The position numbers and the translations under genes were made by a program. Of a stretch of DNA of 64,000 nt, positions 54,662 to 63,789 are shown piece after piece. The stretch lies in the NCBI GenBank assembly GCA_033782935.1, contig JAWQEG010003728.1:7501-71500 (forward strand), given 5' to 3'. Position 1 is the first letter of the stretch, and the number at the start of each line of letters is the position of its first letter. This DNA is from Petrolisthes cinctipes. Lineage: Eukaryota > Arthropoda > Malacostraca > Decapoda > Porcellanidae. The notes under the pieces are model-generated. The model did no database searches and was not told the origin of the DNA. It was given only the letters and a program-made list of their open reading frames with translations.

Positions 54662-54745
54662 CAGGGTTGTCAAACTCATTTACCCCAGTGTGCCACATTT
54701 AATTAGAGTATATAAAACAGTAAGCGGGCCAGATAATTATGAACA
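54662..54745. mobile_element. hAT-like transposon end fragment
   Basis: CAGGGTTGTCAAACTCATTT, GTGTGCCACATTTAATTAGA and AAGCGGGCCAGATAA resemble the CAGGGGTGTCAAACTC...GGGCCACAT ends of hAT elements. Only one end is seen. The assignment is by memory of the family signature, hence moderate. Confidence 0.4.
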
Positions 54746-54884
54746 GATCCATACCACTTATTAAGGAAGTAATATAATGATAATGGATTAATAATAATAA
54801 TAAGAAAGAAAACTCACTACAACCTTACCTTCACTACACAACCAATTTTGGTGAGTCTATTTAGTACACTTATGTGTAGGGATC

Positions 54885-55075
54885 GGGGGGTTGAGATGTA
54901 GTACGTGTGTGTGGGGGGAGCGGGGGGGATCTATGTTTGGGAGGGTGTGTGAGAGGAAGGCCTCGTATATGTATGTGTGTGTATGTATGTATATTATTAT
55001 GTGTTTGGGAGGGTGTGTGACGTGACGAGGCTACCTCCAGTGTGGAGATGAAGGCCTCGTATATGTATGTAATAA
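54885..55075. repeat. Family D copy
   Basis: GGGATCGGGGGGTTGAGATG, GTTTGGGAGGGTGTGTG, GCTACCTCCAGTGTGGAGAT and GAAGGCCTCGTATATG, parallel to 38000-38340. Confidence 0.8.
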
Positions 55076-55397
55076 TAAATAATAATAATAATAATAATAT
55101 ACAGTTTATTGATTAATGGCAGCTGATAAGCTGAAAATATACATATTACACTTAAAATGATATAGGAGTGGATTAACATTGTAGTGCAGTGTAGGCCTGT
55201 GTGTGTGTGTGTGTGTGTTATTCTTAGGAGTTATTTATTGTATTAACTATGGTTGGTTGGTATGGCACTTTTCTGATAGGTTTGATCTTGTTGTGGTGTC
55301 TGGTGGTGTGTCTGGGAGGTGGGTTTAGTGGTGGTAACAGATGTCAATGTCTGGTGGGTGTGAGGAACTTGGTCCCAAACTGTCTCAGGATATGCAT

Positions 55398-55725
55398 GTA
55401 CAGTTACCAGCACTAATAAATATACAGGTGTACTTGGAATACCTAGAGATAGTAACTAATACACAATAACATCTCCATTGTACAGTTACCAGCACTAATA
55501 AGTATACAGGTGTACTTTGAATACCTAGAGATAGTAACTAATACACAATAACATCTCCATTGTACAGTTACCAGCACTAATAAATATACAGGTGTACTTG
55601 GAATACCTAGAGATAGTAATTAATACACAATAACATCTCCATTGTACAGTTACCAGCACTAATAAATATACAGGTGTACTTGGAATACCTAGAGACAGTA
55701 ATTAATACACAATAATATCTGAGAG
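55398..55725. repeat. 82-bp satellite, reverse orientation, four units
   Basis: GTACAGTTACCAGCACTAAT starts at 55398, 55480, 55562 and 55644. It is the reverse complement of 53733-53965, so the roughly 1.4 kb between them is bracketed by inverted satellites. Confidence 0.95.
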
Positions 55726-55752
55726 TGAGGGATGTATGTGTGTATGTATGTA

Positions 55753-56131
55753 CAGTCGTGGTCAATAATATTCATCCACATATGGGTATCTCAAACAATT
55801 TACTGTCTAATGTTTTCACATTCACATATATGATTTTAAATAGTGTGTAGCTGCTTGTATTAAATTAAAAGATGGTAGTTAACGCGTGTGTGTGTGTGTG
55901 TGTGTGTTATTGTTTTAAGTAGTGTGTAGCTGCTTGTATTAAATTAAAAGATGGTAGTTAACCTGTGTGTGTGTGTGTTATTGTTTTAAGTAGTGTGTAG
56001 CTGCTTGTATTAAATTAAAAGATGGTAGTTAACCTATTTATTGGAAAGTTTATCATCTAAGGAACAGAGGGAAGCTGTCAAACTCTTACATGAGTTACCC
56101 CTATATGGATGATTATATTTGACACCAACTG
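55753..56131. mobile_element. TA-flanked MITE, family A, 379 bp
   Basis: TA then CAGTCGTGGTCAATAATATT; right end TTTGACACCAACTG then TA (56132-56133). Three internal GT/AAAGATGGTAGTTAAC units versus about five in the 38348 copy. Confidence 0.88.
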
Positions 56132-56207
56132 TATGTATGTTTTTTACCAATATATTTTGTTTTGGGTAACATTTCAATAATATTATCTGGGATGCCTGTA
56201 TATATAT

Positions 56208-56795
56208 AGGGTCCATTCCACAGTGGTTGGTATTGGTTTGTAAGCACGCAAACGAAAGAATTTTAGCCGTGTAAATGACTTTTGGGTGAATTATTTAATG
56301 AATTTGATGAGTAAACTATGCAGTAATGATGATGATTATTATTATTATTATTATTATCATTATTATCATTATTATCATTATTATCATTATTATCTAACTG
56401 TTGGATAGATTTTGTGAATGTGGATACTCAGCTTTTGGAAAATAATGAAGCCTTACAAGTGTGGTTGGTTGGGAAGCTAACAAACCAATACCACTGTGGA
56501 ATCAACCCTAGAATAATGAAGTCTTACAAGTGTGGTTGGTTGGGAAGCTCACCAACCAATATCACAGTGGAATCAACCCTAGAATAATGAAGTCTTACAA
56601 GTGTGGTTGGTTGGGAAGCTAACAAACCAATACCACTGTGGAATCAACCCTAAAATAATGAAGCCTTACAAGTGTGGTTGGTTGGGAAGCTAACAAACCA
56701 ATACCACTGTGGAATCAACCCTAAAATAATGAAGCCTTACAAGTGTGGTTGGTTGGGAAGCTAACAAACCAATACCACTGTGGAATCAACCCTTA
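56208..56795. mobile_element. Family B element with right arm amplified into a 71-bp satellite
   Basis: The left end GGGTCCATTCCACAGTGGTT, core (ATT)n/(ATC)n 56337-56392 and CTAACTGTTGGATAGATTTT match 38954-39394. The right arm AAGTGTGGTTGGTTGGGAAG...ACTGTGGAATCAACCCTA, present once there, is repeated five times here (56459, 56530, 56601, 56672, 56743; exactly 71 bp). Copies differ by a few bases (e.g. CACTGTGG vs CACAGTGG). Confidence 0.93.
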
Positions 56796-56984
56796 TTGAC
56801 AATACTGTATTGGAAAAAATGCTTATTGTTCAAAATTTTTGCAACAAATTTAATAATACTTCCTGGTTAAGCCAGAAATAATAATCTGTGTTATTATTAT
56901 AAAGTTGAATAATTTCCTTTAAATTAAGTAGGTTGTATTTTGTTACAGATTTGTGGAATGTAGTTGTACAAGAGACTTAACAAC

Positions 56985-57125
56985 AACTACTACTGCTACT
57001 ACTACTACTACAAGAACAACAACTACTACTACTACTACAACTGCTACTACTACTACTACTACTACTACTACCTACTACTACTACTACTACCTACTACCAC
57101 TACCTACTACCACCACTACTACTAC
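56985..57125. repeat. (ACT)n tract, copy 2
   Basis: Counterpart of 49335-49462 but with a different internal order (CTACTACTACTACTACCT units). It shows that the microsatellite has changed since the duplication. Confidence 0.88.
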
Positions 57126-57150
57126 TAGTTAATGTGAGTGTTTTATGAAG

Positions 57151-57251
57151 TTACTGTGTGTGTGTGTGTGATATTTCTCTCCACACACACACACACACAC
57201 AGGTATTATAATAACAGTAACATATTGTGTGTGTGTGTGTGATATTTCTCT

Positions 57252-57285
<34 letters not shown>

Positions 57286-57482
57286 AATATAACAACAGTA
57301 ACATATTGTGTGTGTGTGTGTGTGTGTGATGTTTCTCTCTGCACACACACACACACAAAATGTTAATGTCGTTATAAAAACTGTGTATGTGTGTATTTGT
57401 CACACACACAATGTTATATTGTTGTTATAATATCTGTGTGTGTGTGTGTTTGTTTTGTCACACACACACACACACACACAGT
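57151..57482. repeat. (GT)n-(CA)n hairpin units, copy 2
   Basis: Counterpart of 49500-49745 with one more unit and longer GT/CA arms (e.g. 57299-57356). Spacers GATATTTCTCTCTGC and GATGTTTCTCTCTGC are kept. Followed by the C-rich family G fragment (57534-57606) and a T-tract. Confidence 0.88.
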
Positions 57483-57533
57483 ATTATTATAATATTTGTC
57501 TGTGTGTGTGAGTGATATCTCTCTCCCTCTCCC

Positions 57534-57606
57534 AAGCCTGTCCCCTACTCCCGCACCCCCCTAAACCCCTCCCAAGCCTGTCCCCCTACTCTTGCACCTC
57601 CTTAAG
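57534..57606. mobile_element. Family G fragment, C-rich arm, copy 2
   Basis: Same as 49788-49860, ending CTCTTGCACCTCC then TTAA. Confidence 0.75.
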
Positions 57607-57616
57607 AAGCCCCTCC

Positions 57617-57647
<31 letters not shown>

Positions 57648-57942
57648 CGAGCCTCTGAAGTATATATTTCCATAATGTAATTTTCAACTTGACAAACCTT
57701 CTCTCCTCACCTTCCATTTCTCTCACTTCTCCTCCATGTTTGTCAAAGTATAATAATAATAATATATAATTGTAATATAATTGTAGTATAATATAATAAT
57801 AATATAATAATATAATATAGTTGTAATATAATTGTAGTATAATATAATAATAATAATATAATAATGTAGTAATTCTAAAATAATTAATTAGGTTGTATTT
57901 TGTTACAGATTTGTGGATAGCAGTTGTTGTTGTTGAAGTTCC

Positions 57943-58020
57943 TCAAGGTGTCTGGCCGAGCAGCCCGGAGCTCCTGAGGAAGGTCATGGCCTGAACCGAG
58001 CTTTCCCACAGTGCCCTCAG
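57943..58020 (-). pseudogene. Retrotransposon C-terminal tail with stop, below array C
   Basis: Counterpart of 50205-50283 (LRALWESSVQAMTFLR, SSGLLGQTP, stop). Here the upstream array keeps the frame: a 205-codon minus-strand frame (57943-58560) runs through about eight 24-residue units straight into this tail. Confidence 0.8.
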
Positions 58021-58021
58021 A

Positions 58022-59526
58022 GAGTGTATGTTGTGTTGTTGGTGAGTGTGTTTGTGTTCGTTGCAGTCTTCAATAATGTGTTTAATAGAATGGGGTGTTG
58101 TGTTGTGTTGTTGGTGAGTGTTGTTGTGTTCGTTGCAGTCTTCAATAATGTGTTTAATAGAATGGGGTGTTGTGTTGTGTTGTTGGTGAGTGTTGTTGTG
58201 TTCGTTGCAGTCTTCAATAATGTGTTTAATAGAATGGGGTGTTGTGTTGTGTTGTTGGTGAGTGTTGTTGTGTTCGTTGCAGTCTTCAATAATGTGTTTA
58301 ATAGAATGGGGTGTTGTGTTGTGTTGTTGGTGAGTGTGGTTGTGTGTGTTGCAGTCTTCAATAATGTGTTTAATAGAATGGGGTGTTGTGTTGTGTTGTT
58401 GGTGAGTGTGGTTGTGTGTGTTGTAGTCTTCAATAATGTGTTTAATAGAATGGGGTGTTGTGTTGTTGGTGAGTGTGTTTGTGTGTGTTGCAGTCTTCAA
58501 TAATGTGTTTAATAGAATGGGGTGTTGTGTTGTGTGGTTGTGTGTGTTGCAGTCTTCCATAATGTGTTTAATAGAATGGGGTGCTGTGTTGTGTTGTGTT
58601 GTTGGTGAGTGTGGTTGTGTTCGTTGCAGTCTTCAATAATGTGTTTAATAGAATGGGGTGTTGTGTTGTGTTGTTGGTGAGTGTGGTTGTGTTCGTTGCA
58701 GTCTTCAATAATGTGTTTAATAGAATGGGGTGTTGTGTTGTGTTGTTGGTGAGTGTGTTTGTGTTCGTTGCAGTCTTCAATAATGTGTTTAATAGAATGG
58801 GGTGTTGTGTTGTGTTGTTGGTGAGTGTTGTTGTGTTCGTTGCAGTCTTCAATAATGTGTTTAATAGAATGGGGTGTTGTGTTGTGTTGTTGGTGAGTGT
58901 TGTTGTGTTCGTTGCAGTCTTCAATAATGTGTTTAATAGAATGGGGTGTTGTGTTGTGTTGTTGGTGAGTGTGGTTGTGTGTGTTGCAGTCTTCAATAAT
59001 GTGTTTAATAGAATGGGGTGTTGTGTTGTGTTGTTGGTGAGTGTGGTTGTGTGTGTTGTAGTCTTCAATAATGTGTTTAATAGAATGGGGTGTTGTGTTG
59101 TTGGTGAGTGTGTTTGTGTGTGTTGCAGTCTTCAATAATGTGTTTAATAGAATGGGGTGTTGTGTTGTGTGGTTGTGTGTGTTGCAGTCTTCCATAATGT
59201 GTTTAATAGAATGGGGTGCTGTGTTGTGTTGTGTTGTTGGTGAGTGTGGTTGTGTTCGTTGCAGTCTTCAATAATGTGTTTAATAGAATGGGGTGTTGTG
59301 TTGTGTTGTTGGTGAGTGTGGTTGTGTTCGTTGCAGTCTTCAATAATGTGTTTAATAGAATGGGGTGTTGTGTTGTGTTGTTGGTGAGTGTGGTTGTGTT
59401 CGTTGCAGTCTTCCATAATGTGTTTAATAGAATGGGGTGTTGTGTTGTGTTGTTGGTGTGTGTTGCAGTCTTCAATAATGTGTTTAATAGAATGGGGTGT
59501 TGTGTTGTGTTGTTGTTGTTGTTGTT
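58022..59526 (-). repeat. Array C: 72-bp coding minisatellite with a 635-bp higher-order duplication
   Basis: About twenty units. A characteristic variant pair (GGGTGTTGTGTTGTTGG and GTTGTGTGGTTGTGTGTG) occurs at about 58456-58540 and again 635 bp later (59091-59175), showing one block of about nine units was duplicated. Minus-strand frames of 205 and 228 codons contain repeated PHSIKHIIEDC and NEHNHTHQQHNTT. Copy 1 (array A) lacks this block. Confidence 0.93.
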
Positions 59527-59534
59527 GAAGTCCC

Positions 59535-59986
59535 TCAAGCTGTCTGGCCCAGCAGCCCCAAGCTCCTGAGGAAGGTCATGGCCTGAACCGGGCTTTCCCA
59601 CAGTGCCCTCAGAGAGTGTATGTTGTGTTGTTGGCGAGTGTGGTTGTGTGCGTTGCAGTCTTCAATGATGTGTTTAATAGAATGGGGTGCTGTGTTACAT
59701 CCTGGACAGGCATCCACAATGGCTCCATCCAGCCTCTTCTGATAAGTCAGAAGGGCCGGGTGATGGCCACACCGCAGCCTGGCCAGGTGGACTCTGTCCT
59801 CACGGGGAAGGGATGATTCGGATGGGTGGATGTCAGGAGGTCGTGCATGCAGCTGAGTGTTGTTTTTGAGTGTTTGGATGGATTCATGAGTGATTTGAGT
59901 ATGGATGTGTTTCTGGAGATTGGTTTGGGGTGGGCAGGGTGTAAGAGATGATAGTATTTGTGTATGGTATCGTATACTGGGTGTTG
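59535..59986 (-). pseudogene. Non-LTR retrotransposon ORF2 C-terminus, best-preserved zinc-knuckle
   Basis: Reads IRYHTQILSSLTPC, LPREDRVHLARLRCGHHPA, LTYQKRLDGAIVDACPGC, NTAPHSIKHIIEDC (C-x2-C-x4-H-x3-H-x4-C complete), NAHNHTRQQHN, LRALWESPVQAMTFLR and SLGLLGQTA to a stop. This single-unit region is the natural parent of the 24-residue repeats in arrays A-D. Upstream coding is lost at the foldback junction (59987), so it is a dead fragment. Confidence 0.9.
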
Positions 59987-60479
59987 TTCCCCCTGGTGGG
60001 GGGTGGGGGGATGTTGTGACGGTTTGGCCCCCATAGCTTCCTTCCTTAGAGGGTAGTTCTCCCCGCGACAAAGTTTCTTACCCTTGTGTTACCGGGGGAG
60101 AACAAGTATTTATTAACAAAGACATTTGGACTGTGCCAGAAGCCATTTTTCATAATGGTTGCTGGGTCCTCTTGTCTAGCAAAGGCAATGGAATGCCCAA
60201 ACTTCCTGACGTCGTGACCAGCCGGGCTGGTGCTACCAACCCGGCTGGTCACGACGTCAGGAAGTTTGGGCATTCCATTGCCTTTGCTAGACAAGAGGGC
60301 CCAGCAACCATTATGAAAAATGGCTTCTGGCACAGTCCAAATGTCTTTGTTAATAAATACTTGTTCTCCCCCGGTAACACAAGGGTAAGAAACTTTGTCG
60401 CGGGAAGAACTACCCTCTAAGGAAGGAAGCTATGGGGGCCAAACCGTCACAACATCCCCCCACCCCCCACCAGGGGGAA
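59987..60479. mobile_element. 493-bp foldback, copy 2
   Basis: Same length, arms and loop as 51468-51960, with no difference seen by eye. Both strands again carry the same 95-codon frame. Confidence 0.95.
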
Positions 60480-60523
60480 CGAGTCCCTGGGAACAGCTTC
60501 GGTCACCCGGGCAATACCACACC

Positions 60524-61342
60524 CTGTGTTGTGTTGTTGGTGAGTGTGTTGCAGTCTTCAATAATGTGTTTAATAGAATGGGGTGCTGTGTTGTGTTGTG
60601 TTGTTGGTGAGTGTGTTGCAGTCTTCAATAATGTGTTTAATAGAATGGGGTGCTGTGTTGTGTTGTGTTGTTGGTGAGTGTGGTTGTGTTCATTGCAGTC
60701 TTCCATAATGTGTTTAATAGAATGGGGTGTTGTGTTGTGTTGTTGGTGAGTGTGTTGCAGTCTTCAATAATGTGTTTAATAGAATGGGGTGCTGTGTTGT
60801 GTTGTGTTGTTGGTGAGTGTGGTTGTGTTCATTGCAGTCTTCCATAATGTGTTTAATAGAATGGGGTGTTGTGTTGTGTTGTTGGTGAGTGTGTTGCAGT
60901 CTTCAATAATGTGTTTAATAGAATGGGGTGCTGTGTTGTGTTGTGTTGTTGGTGAGTGTGGTTGTGTTCGTTGCAGTCTTCCATAATGTGTTTAATAGAA
61001 AGGGGTGTTGTGTTGTGTTGTTGGTGAGTGTGTTTGTGTGTGTTGCAGTCTTCAATAATGTGTTTAATAGAATGGGGTGCTGTGTTGTGTTGTGTTGTTG
61101 GTGAGTGTGGTTGTGTGTGTTGCAGTCTTTAATAATGTGTTTAATAGAATGGGGTGTTGTGTTGTGTTGTTGGTGAGTGTGGTTGTGTGTGTTGCAGTCT
61201 TCAATAATGTGTTTAATAGAATGGGGTGTTGTGTTGTGTTGTTGGTGAGTGTGGTTGTGTGTGTTGCAGTCTTCCATAATGTGTTTAATAGAATGGGGTG
61301 TTGTGTTGTGTTGTTGGTGAGTGTGGTTGTGTTCGTTGTAGT
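60524..61342 (-). repeat. Array D: 72-bp minisatellite with 139-bp dimers
   Basis: Counterpart of array B, about 290 bp shorter (fewer dimers). One unit has a private change, AGAAAGGGGTG for AGAATGGGGTG near 61000. Confidence 0.9.
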
Positions 61343-61625
61343 CAGATAATTGGAGGTAAATGAGTCCTTCAAATATTGCCACGAAACACACACACCTATA
61401 TGGAAGGAGCTTGTTTTGTGGCGTAGTCAGGAGGAATCAAAAGCCTCCAATTTTCATACACGATCACAGGGTTCTTAATAGAGTAACTTAATGGACCCTG
61501 TGTGTGTGTGTTTGTGTGTGTGGGACAATACCTGAACATTTACCTTTACCAAATTATTAATGTTAATATTATCATTACAGCCATTTGGTGAAGATGTGAT
61601 GACAACAGTTACTCACCTGTTCCAT

Positions 61626-62185
61626 GGTGTGTGTGTATGTGTGTGTCATGGTGATGGTTTGGAGTGGGCTGTCAACCAGAAACCACCTGCTTCAGATCTC
61701 ATGCTTTGGCTCAGGTGGGCTGTGTGTGTGTGTGTGTGTCATGGTGATAGTTTGGGTGGGCTGTCAACCAGAAACCACCTGCTTCAGATCTCATGCTTTG
61801 ACTCAGGTGGGCTGTGTGTGTGTGTGTGTGTGTGTGTGTGTCATGGTGATGGTTTGGGTGGGCTGTCGTCCAGAAACCACCTGCTAATAAGTATACAGCT
61901 TTGGTTGAAGCTTTGAACAGTCCATCAATTCACCAACGAACAAATTCCAATGGAGATTTTATTGTGCATTTATTTACTGTCTCTAGGTATTCCAAGTACA
62001 CCTGTATATTTATTAGTGCTGGTAACTGTACAATGGAGATGTTATTGTGTATTAATTACTATCTCTAGGTATTCCAAGTACACCTGAATACTTATTAATG
62101 CTGGTGACTGTACAATGGAGATGTTATTGTGTATTAATTACTCACCTGTATATTTATTAATGCTGGTAACTGTACAATAGATTCA
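61626..62185. repeat. Copy 2 of the GT/CATGGTGATGG units and the plus-strand 82-bp satellite
   Basis: 61626-61885 matches 53390-53670 with the first (GT)n contracted. 61948-62183 matches 53733-53965, with a few substitutions (e.g. CACCTGAATACTTATTAATG for CACCTGTATACTTATTAGTG). Confidence 0.9.
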
Positions 62186-62377
62186 CAGGATATTGAATTA
62201 AGTTATGAAATGGTTGCATATACAGAAACCAATTTAATTAAGGAGTATTGTTCATTCATCATTATTTCAATATTACTTCCTCAGTGAATCCATCTACAAT
62301 TGACTTATAGGTGTATAAAAGTGAAGTTGTGGCACCTGGTGTGAGAGGCAGACCAGTGGTTAGATGACACAACACAG

Positions 62378-62600
62378 TGGAAGAGTATGTGAGAGTAAAG
62401 AGTAAGAAGGAAGTGTTGGAAAGTATGTAATGTGAGAGTAAAGAGTAGGGAGTGTTGGAACAGAGTGGAAGAGTATGTGAGAGTAAAGAGTAAGAAGGAA
62501 GTGTTGGAAAGTATGTAATGTGAGAGTAAAGAGTAGGGAGTAAGGAGGGAGTGTTGGAACAGAGTGGAAGAGTATGTGAGGGGGAGAGGGAGGAGGGAGT
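62378..62600. repeat. 88-bp VNTR, three units, copy 2
   Basis: Units at 62378, 62466 and 62567. One unit fewer than copy 1; also CAGGGATAACTGGA is missing just after the array (62604), a small deletion relative to 54480-54495. Confidence 0.93.
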
Positions 62601-62759
62601 GTTGGAACACACTTTTGCCGTGGCCAGTGAGGTGTCACAGCTATAGATAGATAGATAGATAGACTTATGGCTCTGTGTCACCCCCAGGTCACCAAGGTCA
62701 GGAAGAAGTGTAGTGGACATTGGTGAAGACAGTGTAGGACTTGTATCTGGAGGCATACA

Positions 62760-63200
62760 TTCTACAGTCTACATCAGGGTTGTCAAACTCATTTACCCCA
62801 GTGTGCCACATTTAATTAGAGTATATAAAACAGTAAGCGGGCCAGATAATTATGAACAGATCCATACCACTTATTAAGGAAGTAATATAATAATAATGGA
62901 TTAATAATAATAATAAGAAAGAAAACTCACTACAACCTTACCTTCACTACACAACCAATTTTGGTGAGTCTATTTAGTACACTTATGTGTAGGGATCGGG
63001 GGGTTGAGATGTAGTACGTGTGTGTGTGAGTGTGTGTGGGGGGAGTGGGGGGGGATCTATGTTTGGGAGGGTGTGTGAGAGGAAGGTCTCGTATATGTAT
63101 GTGTGTGTATGTATGTATATTATTATGTGTTTGGGAGGGTGTGTGACGTGACGAGGCTACCTCCAGTGTGGAGATGAAGGCCTCGTATATGTATGTAATA
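62760..63200. mobile_element. hAT-like end and family D block, copy 2
   Basis: Counterparts of 54662-54745 and 54885-55075. (GT)n near 63020 is longer here (GTGTGTGTGAGTGTGTGTGG). Confidence 0.6.
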
Positions 63201-63517
63201 ATAAATAATAATAATAATAATATACAGTTTATTGATTAATGGCAGCTGATAAGCTGAAAATATACATATTACACTTAAAATGATATAGGAGTGGATTAAC
63301 ATTGTAGTGCAGTGTAGGCCTGTGTGTGTGTGTGTGTTATTCTTAGGAGTTATTTATTGTATTAACTATGGTTGGTTGGTATGGCACTTTTCTGATAGGT
63401 TTGATCTTGTTGTGGTGTCTGGTGGTGTGTCTGGGAGGTGGGTTTAGTGGTGGTAACAGATGTCAATGTCTGGGGTGTGTGAGGAACTTGGTCCCAAACT
63501 GTCTCAGGATATGCATG

Positions 63518-63760
63518 TACAGTTACCAGCACTAATAAATATACAGGTGTACTTGGAATACCTAGAGATAGTAACTAATACACAATAACATCTCCATTGT
63601 ACAGTTACCAGCACTAATAAGTATACAGGTGTACTTTGAATACCTAGAGATAGTAACTAATACACAATAACATCTCCATTGTACAGTTACCAGCACTAAT
63701 AAATATACAGGTGTACTTGGAATACCTAGAGACAGTAATTAATACACAATAATATCTGAG
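63518..63760. repeat. 82-bp satellite, reverse orientation, three units, copy 2
   Basis: GTACAGTTACCAGCACTAAT at 63518, 63600 and 63682; copy 1 has four. Confidence 0.93.
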
Positions 63761-63789
63761 AGTGAGGGATGTATGTGTGTATGTATGTA

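Larger units (their letters stand above)
49192..56841. repeat. Segmental duplication, copy 1 (7.65 kb)
   Basis: AACAAATTTAATAATACTTC at 49194 recurs at 56843; from there the sequences follow each other unit by unit through all elements listed below. They include rare details such as the same foldback, the same CTCTTGCACCTCC end and the same hAT-like end. Copies are in direct tandem order. Unique stretches differ at only a few positions per kilobase by eye, while VNTR copy numbers differ (72-bp array A 735 bp vs C 1505 bp; array B about 1107 bp vs D about 818 bp; 88-bp VNTR 4 vs 3; 82-bp array 4 vs 3). Confidence 0.93.

Noticed and set aside
50286..61349. Val/Phe/Cys-rich plus-strand frames that look like membrane repeats
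   Set aside because: They are the antisense of the retrotransposon-derived repeat; the minus strand gives the recognisable zinc-knuckle sequence.
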